Virus record (IMG/VR): IMGVR_UViG_3300035698_007529
Span: 1-22,612 of that record
From: a virus
Length of the DNA: 22,612 bases
Reading direction: 5' to 3' (one strand)
A program made the position numbers and the translations under genes. Below, piece after piece: positions 7,753 through 17,100 of this stretch. Every line of letters begins with the position of its first letter. Positions within the stretch are counted from its first letter, which is position 1. The notes under the pieces are model-generated. The model searched no databases. It had not been told where the DNA came from and saw nothing but the letters and a program-made list of their open reading frames with translations.

Positions 7753-8130
7753 TTATATTTTTGAAACTTCTTCAATTGTTATTTTGATTCTTTTACCCAC
7801 GAACTTATTAAGTTGTGTGTGTTTTAATTCTTCATCCCAAGATTGAACTCTTACGAACATTCCATTATCATCGTGATATTCTTCACCACCAGTAGTAAAT
7901 ATTTTAGCCATTCCACCATCCTCGCTATCAATTTCATCGGGGTTCATATCAGAATAGATTACATATTTATTTGATTTTCCTTCCTCTATCACACCAATCA
8001 ATTCATTCAATGCATCAATTGTTGCCTCATAAGTAAGACCATCAATTTGCTTAGGGCTTAAATGTTTATCGGTTGGAATACATCGTTTCAGATGTTTCTT
8101 ATATATTTTCTTCGCGTTTAATTCAGACAT
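7753..8130 (-). CDS. Small acidic protein, unknown
   Basis: The 125-residue product has a basic helical N-terminal part (MSELNAKKIYKKHLKRCIP, then a helix around EATIDALNELIGVIEEGK) and a beta-rich second half with GGEEYHDDNGMFVRVQSWDEE. The final segment (FVGKRIKITIEEVSKI) reads as two strands. No catalytic motif or family recognised. It is the middle gene of the minus-strand trio, starting 2 bases after the stop of the 95-residue gene, so translation is probably coupled. The role is unknown. Confidence 0.75.
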   Translation of the reverse strand: MSELNAKKIYKKHLKRCIPTDKHLSPKQIDGLTYEATIDALNELIGVIEEGKSNKYVIYSDMNPDEIDSEDGGMAKIFTTGGEEYHDDNGMFVRVQSWDEELKHTQLNKFVGKRIKITIEEVSKI

Positions 8131-8132
8131 AG

Positions 8133-8420
8133 TTAATTATTTATATTATTATATTCTATTTTCACATCAATATCACCAAAGAGCATAATACTCAACGAAT
8201 CATAGTCAGCCTTTGACATATTATTAATATCCATTGCTGATATAAGTGTATTGGAGTAATCACATCCAATCATTTCGTCTTTCGCATTTTCAATCGACCA
8301 CTCTGACCACAGCTTATCAACTACTTTCCAATTTCTTCCCCTAGGTGAGTATTTCTTTCTAGGGATAGGTGTTAATTTTCTTCCTGATTTACTAATTGGA
8401 TTATCTGCGTTGATTACCAT
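8133..8420 (-). CDS. Small basic protein, unknown
   Basis: The 95-residue product has a basic, proline-containing N-terminal half (MVINADNPISKSGRKLTPIP, then RKKYSPRGRNWK) and an acidic C-terminal half ending KIEYNNINN. It is promoter-proximal in the three-gene minus-strand unit: an exact T4 late-promoter octamer TATAAATA lies 3 bases before its ATG. No family recognised. The basic half could bind nucleic acid, which is inference only. Confidence 0.72.
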   Translation of the reverse strand: MVINADNPISKSGRKLTPIPRKKYSPRGRNWKVVDKLWSEWSIENAKDEMIGCDYSNTLISAMDINNMSKADYDSLSIMLFGDIDVKIEYNNINN

Positions 8421-8423
8421 ACT

Positions 8424-8431
8424 TATTTATA
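8424..8431 (-). promoter_or_regulatory. TATAAATA, T4 late-promoter match
   Basis: The minus strand reads TATAAATA then AGT and ATG. This is the exact T4 late consensus octamer and precedes the three-gene minus-strand unit. At T4 spacing, transcription would start within or at the ATG, as for the other elements in this window. Confidence 0.45.
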
Positions 8432-8484
8432 TAACAAATGTAATAAAAATAATGTGAATAAACACACAAAAGGGGTATATTATT

Positions 8485-8497
8485 TTTAATATATAGT
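8485..8497 (+). promoter_or_regulatory. Candidate late-type promoter TTTAATATATAGT
   Basis: The 13 bases are identical to 5513-5525 and the 2-base spacing to ATG is also identical, here before the endonuclease gene. The endonuclease therefore seems to carry its own expression signal rather than relying on read-through. Confidence 0.45.
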
Positions 8498-8499
8498 AA

Positions 8500-9750
8500 A
8501 TGAGAAGATTAACACATGAAGAATATATAGAAAAATGTAAAGAAGTTCATAATAATAAATATGATTATTCATTAGTCGAATATAAAAGGAGTCGTGATAA
8601 GATACAAATAATATGTAAAGAACATGGTATTTTTGAACAAGGAGCTAAACCACATAAAGAAGGACATGGTTGTTCTAAATGTAATGGTAGATATAAAATG
8701 ACAACTGAGGAATTCATAAAAGAGTCTAAAAAAATACACGGTGATAAATATGATTATAGTTTAGTTGATTATGTAAATATTAGAACACCAGTTAAATTAA
8801 TAGATAAAAAGTATGGTGAGATATTTACACAAAACCCTAAACACCATTTAAATGGACATATCACAAATAAACCAACTACTGAATTATTTATTAAAAAATC
8901 GAAAGAAGTACATGGTGATAAATATGATTATAGTTTAGTTGAATATATAAATAGGAAAACTCCTATTAAATTAATAGATAAAGAGTATGGGTTTGTATTT
9001 AAACAAACTCCCCAACACCATTTAAATGGGTATGGTAATTCAGGTAAAGTAACGAAAGACTATTTTATTAAAAAATGTGATAAAATACATGGAAATAAAT
9101 ATGATTATAGTTTAATTGAAGAAATAACATCAAATAAAGGTGTGGTGGAAATAATTTGCAAAGAACATGGAATATTTAACCAATCTGTTTCTAATCACAT
9201 GAACCTAAAACAAAATTGCCCCCAATGCTCACATAATTTTCCTTACACAACTAAATCATATATAAAAAAATGTAATAAAATACATGGTGATAAATATGAT
9301 TATAGTTTAGTAGATTATAAGAGAATTGATGAAAAAATAAAAATAATATGTAAAGAACATGGTGTGTTTGAGCAGTCTGCATCAAAACATAGTAATTCTG
9401 AACAAGGATGTCCTCAATGTAAAACCATATCAAGAGGAGAAAATAAAATATCTAAAATATTAACTAAAAATAATATTGAATACATTAAAGAACACTCATT
9501 TGATGATTGTAAATATGTGAATAAATTACCATTTGACTTTTATATACCATCCATAAATTTATTGATCGAATATGATGGAATTCAGCACTTTAAACCTGTT
9601 GATTTCTTTGGTGGTGATGAATATTTTAAAATAAGACAAAAAATAGATAAAATAAAGGATAAGTACTGTGAGAAAAACAATATATACTTAGTAAGAATAC
9701 CTTACACCGAATATAAGAATATAAATAAGGTATTACAAAAAATAATTTAA
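8500..9750 (+). CDS. Free-standing homing-type endonuclease with five DUF723-like repeats and Vsr-like nuclease domain
   Basis: The 416-residue product has five ~55-60-residue repeats (about 5-61, 67-123, 125-180, 184-243 and 248-307), each with an (H/N)(G/N)(D/N)KYDYSL core, as in DUF723 arrays. Repeats 1, 4 and 5 keep a C-x2-H ... C-x2-C set that looks zinc-binding (C39/H42/C58/C61, C220/H223/C240/C243, C284/H287/C304/C307). Repeats 2 and 3 have lost it. The C-terminal domain (311-416) is PD-(D/E)xK/Vsr-like: SRGENKIS (E314), LPFDFYIP (D346) and LIEYDGIQHF (E357, D359, Q362, H363), as in EDxHD-type phage homing enzymes. It would cut DNA, with the repeats giving site recognition. It has its own promoter-like element, and its stop codon directly abuts the next virion reading frame, which lacks a start. 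It is probably the mobile part of the island. Confidence 0.85.
   Translation: MRRLTHEEYIEKCKEVHNNKYDYSLVEYKRSRDKIQIICKEHGIFEQGAKPHKEGHGCSKCNGRYKMTTEEFIKESKKIHGDKYDYSLVDYVNIRTPVKLIDKKYGEIFTQNPKHHLNGHITNKPTTELFIKKSKEVHGDKYDYSLVEYINRKTPIKLIDKEYGFVFKQTPQHHLNGYGNSGKVTKDYFIKKCDKIHGNKYDYSLIEEITSNKGVVEIICKEHGIFNQSVSNHMNLKQNCPQCSHNFPYTTKSYIKKCNKIHGDKYDYSLVDYKRIDEKIKIICKEHGVFEQSASKHSNSEQGCPQCKTISRGENKISKILTKNNIEYIKEHSFDDCKYVNKLPFDFYIPSINLLIEYDGIQHFKPVDFFGGDEYFKIRQKIDKIKDKYCEKNNIYLVRIPYTEYKNINKVLQKII
8512..9420 (+). repeat. Five tandem repeats inside the endonuclease gene
   Basis: The most conserved DNA core of each unit begins at about 8547, 8737, 8911, 9088 and 9283; the last four share ATAAATATGATTATAGTTTA. 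Units are ~170-195 bases apart. They are in frame and encode the DUF723-like modules, so this is a domain array rather than a CRISPR or a replication iteron set. Confidence 0.8.
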
Positions 9751-10395
9751 ATAGCTATCAGAATCAATTCACAGGGGTCTCAATTCTCCTTCAATCTCCC
9801 AAGTGACCTTATACCGAAGTCTATCGCAGATAGGTATATACCAGTTTTAGAAAAGAATTGGATTCAGTATGAAAATGTATTGGATTATTTAAACAGCACT
9901 ATCAAAGAGATTGCATTCCCTGGTATGGCTCTTACACTACCTTCACAAACATTGATGAGGGGTAAAAAGAGAAACTATCGTCCAGTAACAAACATTAATG
10001 ATATCACAACAACGAGAGAATTATCAATTGTGTTTCGTAGAGTGGATAGTGATTTGAATTACATGATTCTTAGAGATATATTTGATACTAAATATCTTGA
10101 TGTATTAAACGTATTTGCAGAACCGTTCCAATTAATATCATTAGATATTCACCGAGATGCTATCTATCAAGTAAATTTCACCGAGATAATATTGAGTAAT
10201 ATATCTGAGATAATATTCTCATATAGCCAACAATCATTTCAAGAACAAACCTTCACATTGAATTTTAATTTTAATTTCTATGAAATAGAATTCTTATTAA
10301 ACAATGAAAAGGTATTAGAACTTGAGCCAGATGAATTACCATCTATACAGAATAAAAATTGGAAAATAGGTGATATTAATAAGTTGAATTTATAA
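9751..10395 (+). CDS. Virion structural protein (tail tube-like or baseplate), start codon displaced by the endonuclease gene
   Basis: The open frame begins directly after the endonuclease TAA and encodes up to 215 codons. The first in-frame accepted start is TTG at 9880 (171 residues), but the 43 codons before it read as good protein: IAIRINSQGSQFSFNLPSDL, followed by aromatic and charged residues like the rest. There is no ATG or GTG between 9751 and 9880. The first codon is ATA, a rare initiator; with ATG instead it would give a natural N-terminus (MAIRINSQG). The body (STIKEIAFPGMALTLP, RGKKRNYRPVTN, FRRVDSDLNYMILRDIF) is beta-rich and suggests a tail tube-like or baseplate protein, though I cannot name it. 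Its last 20 bases overlap a minus-strand ORF. Most likely the insertion removed the normal start, and expression uses ATA, TTG or re-initiation after the endonuclease stop. Confidence 0.72.
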   Translation: MAIRINSQGSQFSFNLPSDLIPKSIADRYIPVLEKNWIQYENVLDYLNSTIKEIAFPGMALTLPSQTLMRGKKRNYRPVTNINDITTTRELSIVFRRVDSDLNYMILRDIFDTKYLDVLNVFAEPFQLISLDIHRDAIYQVNFTEIILSNISEIIFSYSQQSFQEQTFTLNFNFNFYEIEFLLNNEKVLELEPDELPSIQNKNWKIGDINKLNL

Positions 10396-10630
10396 GATCC
10401 CTCACTTTTTTATGGTGTGTTATACTTTCACTAAATGAGACTGAGAAACAAGGTATAACACCTAACAACATTTCTATGTTGAGTTCTCTGAGAAATATTT
10501 TAACATCATCAATAGTATAATTATTAGGAAATAATGGGTTCTCATAATCGGGAATGAATAAACTCCATACAGATTTAACGACACTTGATGCCTTTTCTAC
10601 ACAATTTTGTAATAATGAAGATTTATCCAT
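10376..10630 (-). CDS. Possible small protein, antisense-facing
   Basis: The 84-residue ORF (MDKSSLLQNCVEKASSVVKS onward) fills most of the 290-base space between two plus-strand virion genes and overlaps the 3' end of the first by 20 bases. It is mixed in composition, with Trp, Pro and two Cys, and has no strong membrane segment or known motif. Its leader contains a TATATATAAAAAG stretch. It looks more protein-like than a chance frame, but it is the weakest gene call among the small minus-strand genes. Confidence 0.5.
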   Translation of the reverse strand: MDKSSLLQNCVEKASSVVKSVWSLFIPDYENPLFPNNYTIDDVKIFLRELNIEMLLGVIPCFSVSFSESITHHKKVRDLINSTY

Positions 10631-10648
10631 AGAAAATAGTTTTCTTTT

Positions 10649-10658
10649 TATATATAGT
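10649..10658 (+). promoter_or_regulatory. Candidate promoter TATATATAGT
   Basis: TATATATAGT lies 27 bases upstream of the ATG at 10686. The larger distance to ATG than at 5513 and 8485 fits a promoter giving a short A/T-rich leader. Confidence 0.4.
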
Positions 10659-10685
10659 TTAATAAAAAATAATTGTTTAAAAATT

Positions 10686-13600
10686 ATGTCTGTTAAAATT
10701 ACTCCTAAAGCACCCTCTAGTAAAAATTCATTTGCTACTGTCGCAGAACAAATAGTGAATTACAATAATAACACTTTAAATCTATTAACGCAAATGAATT
10801 CAATAATGAAATCTAATGATACTAGCGTATCGGTTGATTTCACTGATAATAATAGAGTATTAACAACATACGATATACCTTCATGGGGATACTTAACAAA
10901 CGAAATACAAAGGTTAAATAACAATATAAATTCGTTATTTTCTATAAATGAATCTGGTGCAATAATACAAACTGCGGAGAATATTTATAAAAAATTGATA
11001 TTGGTAGATCTTAATACAGAACCGAATCAAATAGCTAATTTGAATAGTGTTTCTACATTTGAGAGTGAGAGGAATCATTTCTTCGATGGATTATTAAATC
11101 CAAATTTAAGAATTAGAATAGATTTAAATGAAAAAGTTGAGGATGATGTTCGTCAAGTTTTAGTGCGTAGATATATTTTAGAACTTGAGAGAGATGAACA
11201 CGGAGCTTTAACTACCAATGGTCAAATCGCATTAACTAGTTTCAATCTTAATTTCAGGGGTAAATCTAATATCAACATTGATAAGTATATTGAATGGCAT
11301 AAAACGACACCTGGTATTTTAAATTCAACTACTCCATATTTTGATCAACAAGATTTCAATTTAGAGCCGAATCAATTAATATATGATGGTCAATTTTCTG
11401 TATTAGAAATAGAAGAAGATCAGCTTAATAGGAAATTATGGTTTCACTTAAATACTCTTAATTTCTTATTATTAACAGAAAAGAACACATTAAATTCTAC
11501 TGTAACTGTGGATACCAAAACATCATCAAGAACAGCATATATCCCACCTGTAGCAGAAACTACTTCAGAAACTGCACCATCATTACCACCAGTAATTGCT
11601 CCTACCGATACTAATTCAACAAGAGAATTAGCAGAGGGTGATCATTTAATTATAAACCGCGACAAAACATCGACGATATATAAGATACTTGAAGTATCTA
11701 AAGCGAGTTCTAATCCAAGAATTAGAGTGGAAAGAATACAAGGACTAGAAGCTATTCCAGTTGGTGAGGGTACATTGAAAATCTACAGCCCAGTAGTTAA
11801 TAATAAAGAAGTTAAAATAACGATTGGATATGGTGAGAGAAATGTAGTATTCATGAGACCAATTAATTCAGAGAATTATCTTTTAGCTAAGAAATGGTCA
11901 TTAGGTTCTGCATATTTCACAAATGATTTAACTCTTAATAGCGAAGATAGTAGCAATGGAAAAACAATGGATGAGTATTATGTTGAAACCGTAGAAGATT
12001 ATGGAATGGCGGTTAAAGATTTAGTACAAACTAAAACACCTCTTGGTCTAGGTAAGATACCTAATGAACCAACATTAATAACGGACAACTTCAAAGTAGT
12101 ACAGATAAATAAACACCTAACTGATAATAAAGATCAAAAGGAAATTGCTACTAAATACAAAAAAATGAAAGAATTAAAAACTGAGGTATCTCAGTTAGAT
12201 AATTCAATTAAATCCAAAAAAACTGAAATGAGATTATCCACATTCAAATCGAAGAGTATGGAGAGAACTTTCAATAATGAATTACAAAGTTTAATAGCGA
12301 AAAAAGAAAGTAGTTCTAGGTTATTAAAAACAACAACTGATGAAATTATCACACTAAGCAATAGTCCGAATACGAACCGAAAAGTGAAACCGAAATATCG
12401 TGTGCGTGGTTTTTGGGATATACCAGAAGCTCAAGTAGTTCGTGGTTCTCGTCCACAAGAAGTTGTTCAATTTAAAATAGAATATAGATATTTATCTTCT
12501 GATGGTAATGAGACACAAGTAGAGACATTCAAATTAAAAAATTCACAAGGTAGGCTTTCTACTAATGCTGCGTTTTCAAATTGGAATTTATTACTTACTG
12601 ACGGCAGAGAAAGGGTATATGATATAGATTTAGATTTATGGGTATGGCAAATTGAAGATGTTTCAGATGCGGATACTCCTAATATAACACAAATTGATAT
12701 TCCTATACAGAAAAGTGAAAGAGTGGAAATTAGAATTAAATCTTTATCCGAAGTTGGGTATCCTGATTTACCTATGGAAAGTGAATGGTCGGAAATATTG
12801 ACAGTTGATTTTCCCCCAGATTTATCATCAATTCTAGGAGAAGATGAATTCATTTTACTAGAAGCTGCAAGAGAAGATACAATCGTGCAATTAAAAAGTG
12901 AACTTAATAATGTAGATGAACATCTTGCAGATGGTGTAACTATCGGAGATACTGACTATCATCATGTTGCTGATAAAATATTATCTGGTATTCCAGATGA
13001 AAATGGTAATCAGCAATCATTATTAGACTACCTAAGATATTTAGTGAGTAAGGTGGAGTCCTTAGAAGAGCAAATAAACAGAACTCGTGGTATCTTACAA
13101 GTATTCATATACAGAGGGGATGAAGAATTTTCAGTACCAAATGATACAGAATTACAATTTAATGTAGAATGTGAAGATTATTTAGACAAATATGACGCAG
13201 AAGAGTCTGTTATAGGTAGAGTTTATAGAAATAATATTTACACCATAAAAGATTTCTACTTAAAAGTAGTTAATGCATCTACATCATCACCATTAGGTCT
13301 ATTAAGTAACAGAACGTATGTGACTGATCAAGTTATTTATTCAAGATCATCGCCTCAAACTTTTTGGATTAATGATAGAGATGAATTATTATATAACACT
13401 TCAACAGGTGTTACGAACAATCAATTAAATAATCAATATTTATGGAGTGTTAATTTTGATAGTGGTGATTCAAATAGAACTAGCAATGTTATAACAAATA
13501 AATTAGCTGAAAACATTGGCAATGATTTCACAACAGATAATTCAAATAGTATCACATCTATATTATCTAGCTCGGAATATAATGTAGGATACAATGAGTC

Positions 13601-14087
13601 TACTATATTAGAATTTGTGGGTAATAATAATTCATTATTAGATATTAAAAAATGGACAGACGTTTCACCAAGTGTGAAGTCAGCGACTAAACTTTTAACA
13701 TCAGTTCACCCATCTATTCAAAATTTAGAAGATTTAGTAGAGAATAATACGGATAAAGTTAAGAATTTTAAGTCGAAAGAAGAACTTATAATTCCTCTTA
13801 ATATCTATTTTAAAATGAATGCACTGGATCCTAATGATGGTTCTGGGAAAGATAGTGATTATATTGATTTAAATAACACATCATCGACTACTAGACATAT
13901 CAAAAAAGTTAAATTTCTATTAGAAAATGAATCTGAAAATAAACCATTTATATTCAGAGCTAAGTTTACTATCAATAGAAATAAAGTAGTGGTTCAAAAA
14001 TTAGGTAAGAATAATAAATTAACGAGTGTTAGTCAGTTTAAATACAAAGCTTTTAATCAATCTATAATAACACCCCCACAAAAATAA
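10686..14087 (+). CDS. Very large virion protein with fibronectin III-like region (tail or baseplate)
   Basis: About 1133 residues, starting at ATG 10686 (MSVKITPKAPSSKNSFATVA). An in-frame ATG 132 bases upstream was rejected because that stretch reads poorly and covers a minus-strand ORF and a promoter-like element. Visible parts are: a beta-rich N-terminal region; a Pro/Thr/Ser linker at ~272-315; a coiled coil at ~485-558 (KMKELKTEVSQLDNSIKSKK); a beta-sandwich region at ~570-710 (YRVRGFWDIPE, FKIEYRYLSS, VEIRIKSLSEVGYP, SEWSEILTVDFP) resembling FN3; a second helical segment near 800-820 (YLRYLVSKVESLEEQINRTR); and an Asn/Ser-rich C-terminal half. This build is typical of tail-tip, baseplate or fibre-associated proteins. 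The next virion gene starts 14 bases later. The exact role is unknown. Confidence 0.82.
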   Translation: MSVKITPKAPSSKNSFATVAEQIVNYNNNTLNLLTQMNSIMKSNDTSVSVDFTDNNRVLTTYDIPSWGYLTNEIQRLNNNINSLFSINESGAIIQTAENIYKKLILVDLNTEPNQIANLNSVSTFESERNHFFDGLLNPNLRIRIDLNEKVEDDVRQVLVRRYILELERDEHGALTTNGQIALTSFNLNFRGKSNINIDKYIEWHKTTPGILNSTTPYFDQQDFNLEPNQLIYDGQFSVLEIEEDQLNRKLWFHLNTLNFLLLTEKNTLNSTVTVDTKTSSRTAYIPPVAETTSETAPSLPPVIAPTDTNSTRELAEGDHLIINRDKTSTIYKILEVSKASSNPRIRVERIQGLEAIPVGEGTLKIYSPVVNNKEVKITIGYGERNVVFMRPINSENYLLAKKWSLGSAYFTNDLTLNSEDSSNGKTMDEYYVETVEDYGMAVKDLVQTKTPLGLGKIPNEPTLITDNFKVVQINKHLTDNKDQKEIATKYKKMKELKTEVSQLDNSIKSKKTEMRLSTFKSKSMERTFNNELQSLIAKKESSSRLLKTTTDEIITLSNSPNTNRKVKPKYRVRGFWDIPEAQVVRGSRPQEVVQFKIEYRYLSSDGNETQVETFKLKNSQGRLSTNAAFSNWNLLLTDGRERVYDIDLDLWVWQIEDVSDADTPNITQIDIPIQKSERVEIRIKSLSEVGYPDLPMESEWSEILTVDFPPDLSSILGEDEFILLEAAREDTIVQLKSELNNVDEHLADGVTIGDTDYHHVADKILSGIPDENGNQQSLLDYLRYLVSKVESLEEQINRTRGILQVFIYRGDEEFSVPNDTELQFNVECEDYLDKYDAEESVIGRVYRNNIYTIKDFYLKVVNASTSSPLGLLSNRTYVTDQVIYSRSSPQTFWINDRDELLYNTSTGVTNNQLNNQYLWSVNFDSGDSNRTSNVITNKLAENIGNDFTTDNSNSITSILSSSEYNVGYNESTILEFVGNNNSLLDIKKWTDVSPSVKSATKLLTSVHPSIQNLEDLVENNTDKVKNFKSKEELIIPLNIYFKMNALDPNDGSGKDSDYIDLNNTSSTTRHIKKVKFLLENESENKPFIFRAKFTINRNKVVVQKLGKNNKLTSVSQFKYKAFNQSIITPPQK

Positions 14088-14101
14088 ATAATAAATAATA
14101 A

Positions 14102-17100
14102 ATGGAAAGTTTTGGATTATTACGCACTAACCCCAATTTAACAAGTAACACAAAAGTTGTAGTAACATCAGATGATTTAATGTATTTTGAATCGTTTGAT
14201 AGTTCTGCAACATTGGGTGATAATCGATATAAAAAACAAATAATTCCTGATGGATTATTATATAATAAAGAATTATCTAAATTCTGGGAAAATACTCCGA
14301 TTGATTTAATATTTGAATCTAAGGATTTGAATGATTTTGATATTATGTATAGTAATTACAGCGATCAAATAGATGACATTTATCTGAGTGGTGCTGCTAA
14401 TGTGAAAGATACAGACTACCAAGAAGATTTCGAATACTTTTCACCTCTACATATTTACCCAGGCAATTTACCAAAGGACTTTATAATATTCAGAGTTGAT
14501 GGCGCAGGTATCATAGACTTAACAAAGGACAATTTCAGAACAGAAATATTGAATAACATGAAAGTTGTTAATAGATATGACCTTACTCCAAAAAGTAAAT
14601 TAGGTAGGTTCATAGAAAGAAGTTTCAACCAAGAAACATTACCACCATCGAGTATAGATTTGAATTTCAATAATGGGGAATTTACATATTGGAAAGGGAT
14701 TGATTATGTTACAGGAGAATATATTAGTAAAGCTAAATTAATGACGGATGAATTCAAAAAGGAAATGACATTTACACAAGGGAATGATATACTAACGAGT
14801 GGGTTTAAAGACAGTGGTTTAATATATCCTTATATTGTTAATTTTAAATTCTTATTCAATGACACACCAGCAACACCAGACAATTTAAGAAAGTGGAGTA
14901 TCAATAGATATTACGGGTTCTATGGTGCTATGGAAGAGGTTGGTAATGTAACAGCATATAAATCTCCTCAATTAAAAATAGGAATGAAACTTAATGTCAA
15001 TAAAGTATTTACATTAAATGGTGAAAAAGTTGACCCATTTGAAAGAGGATATAAGAATGATAGAACATATTATGTTGAATATTTATCTAAATTTTATTTA
15101 GTTTCTAAATTAGACGATGGTAGTTTTAAAGTGATATCCGATATTTTATTGCCGCTAGATGTAGATTCAAATTTCAATTTAAATACTATAACTTTTGGAA
15201 CAGATAATACGATATCATACATCTCAGGAGATACATTCACAGTTGACTCAACGGCAGATATTATAATCATTGAAATAGATGGAAAATATCATAGGCTAGT
15301 CAATGATGGGACGGATTGGAAAGTATTATCTGATTACCGATTCACTGTATCAAATAACATATTCAAATATTTCATTAACAAAACAGATTCGGATTACACA
15401 ACAGTCATTAATTTAAACGATGTTGATATTAATAACTTACCAGTATCATTTAAAATATACCAATATAATTTCAATGATATTAAAGATTTCGATTTAAGTA
15501 TATTAGATACTGATTTCTCTAAGTACGAGTTCGAATTTGAAGAAGATATTGTCCATACAGAAGAGCCAAAATTATATGAAAGTGATTTATCATTTTCTAA
15601 TAGTGATGTTATTCAAAAATATCTTTATAAAAATAAAGTATCATCTATTCCAGTAAGTGAATATCTTGCTACTCATGAACTATACGAAGTGACTGAGAAT
15701 AATACCCGACCAAATAAAATGTGGATGAAAAATAGCAAATTAGCTAAGTGGGGAATAAATGGTAGTTTAAGTAATAATGATTACCCATATATGTTTAACA
15801 TAAATAGTAAAGCGGATAGTTATAATAGAACAACAGATACATCAGAGTTAATACCTGATAGACAAAGTAGGAATGAAGATTATTTTTACACTCTATCTGA
15901 TAGTTCGTATAATTTTGGATACACATCAGATGTCCAACATCAATCATTATCTATTGTAACTAATAATAGATTTGAAATTGATAAATATTTTAATTATGGA
16001 ACATATAGTGCAAATTATTTCGATGAAGTTTTTGGTCAAAATCAAACATATAATGGTTTAGTAAATCCGAAAAGGAAATTCTCTGAGTTATCAAAGGGGG
16101 ATCAAGTAACACCTAATCAAACTTTATTTAAAGGATTGAATATTTCTTTACATGGGGTCGATAGTGTATTAACAAATGTTGTGAATGATACGAAGAGTAT
16201 AACTAGCTTGAATGTAAAGGGAACGAATGTTTTCGAAAACTATAAATTATCTATATTATTATCTGATCTTAATAAAGATATAGATGCGGATTTCACAGAC
16301 ATAAGTCAAGAATCAGATTGGACTATTATTAAGAAGTGGGAAAGGAATACTAATTATTCAACTGGTGATATCGTATTATTTAATGGATATGATTTTAAAG
16401 ATTCTAATGGTGATTATGGGTTCAATGGGTATGGTTCAGAGAGCGCAACGGGATCAATCGTACCGAGTGCTTATATTTACCCAGATGGGACAACAGAAGA
16501 ACTTATCATAGATAGTAATACGAATGTAGTAACTTCAGTTACTGCATCTGGACCTAATAATGGAATTTCTCAATTATTTAGATGCACGTCCGATACAATT
16601 GTAACAGACCCTACATTAAATTTAATGGATGATTCTAATTGGGATACGTACCCAAGTGGGTATCGATCCATATTTTACGCACCAAATATAGGATATACTG
16701 CATGGGATTCTATCTCAGCATCATATAGTTATTTAATTGACACAACAGGAGTTGATTCAAATTATCTTAATTATTTCGTATATTTTAGAGGTGAATACTA
16801 TAAATGTGTGAGGGATCAGGGTATCTCAATCAGCCTCAGTGCTATCAGTAAAACCCCTGATTATGTTGGTATATCTACGGTAAATGGGGAAAAAGTAGAA
16901 TATTGGGAAAGAGTTAATGGATATTTAACCACTACTAATTACACTGGTGATGAAATAGTAACACTAAACGGTAATCTATACTACTATAATAACAGTAACC
17001 AAAAGCTAGATATTATACATAATTTTGATCCTGTTGCAAAACTCCCATATAATTTGAATAATGTTGTGAGATTCAATAATAATTTGTATATTGTATCTAA

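Noticed and set aside
8512-9420. CRISPR-like array
   Set aside because: Repeats are long, degenerate and in frame, and encode a protein domain array.
9251-9433. Minus-strand 60-residue ORF
   Set aside because: Antisense shadow of the endonuclease repeats; Tyr/His/Phe-rich from repeated sequence.
8421-9750. Group I intron hosting the endonuclease
   Set aside because: There is no non-coding intron sequence 3' of the endonuclease and only 79 bases 5' of it, which hold a promoter-like element; no upstream exon is adjacent on the same strand.
10554-10685. N-terminal extension of the ~1133-residue virion protein from ATG 10554
   Set aside because: The extra 44 residues overlap a minus-strand ORF and a promoter-like element; MSVKITPKAP at 10686 is a more natural start.
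12467-12853. Minus-strand 128-residue ORF
   Set aside because: Antisense shadow within the ~1133-residue virion gene, Ser-rich and without leader.
14455-14670. Minus-strand 71-residue ORF
   Set aside because: Antisense shadow within the 1262-residue virion gene.
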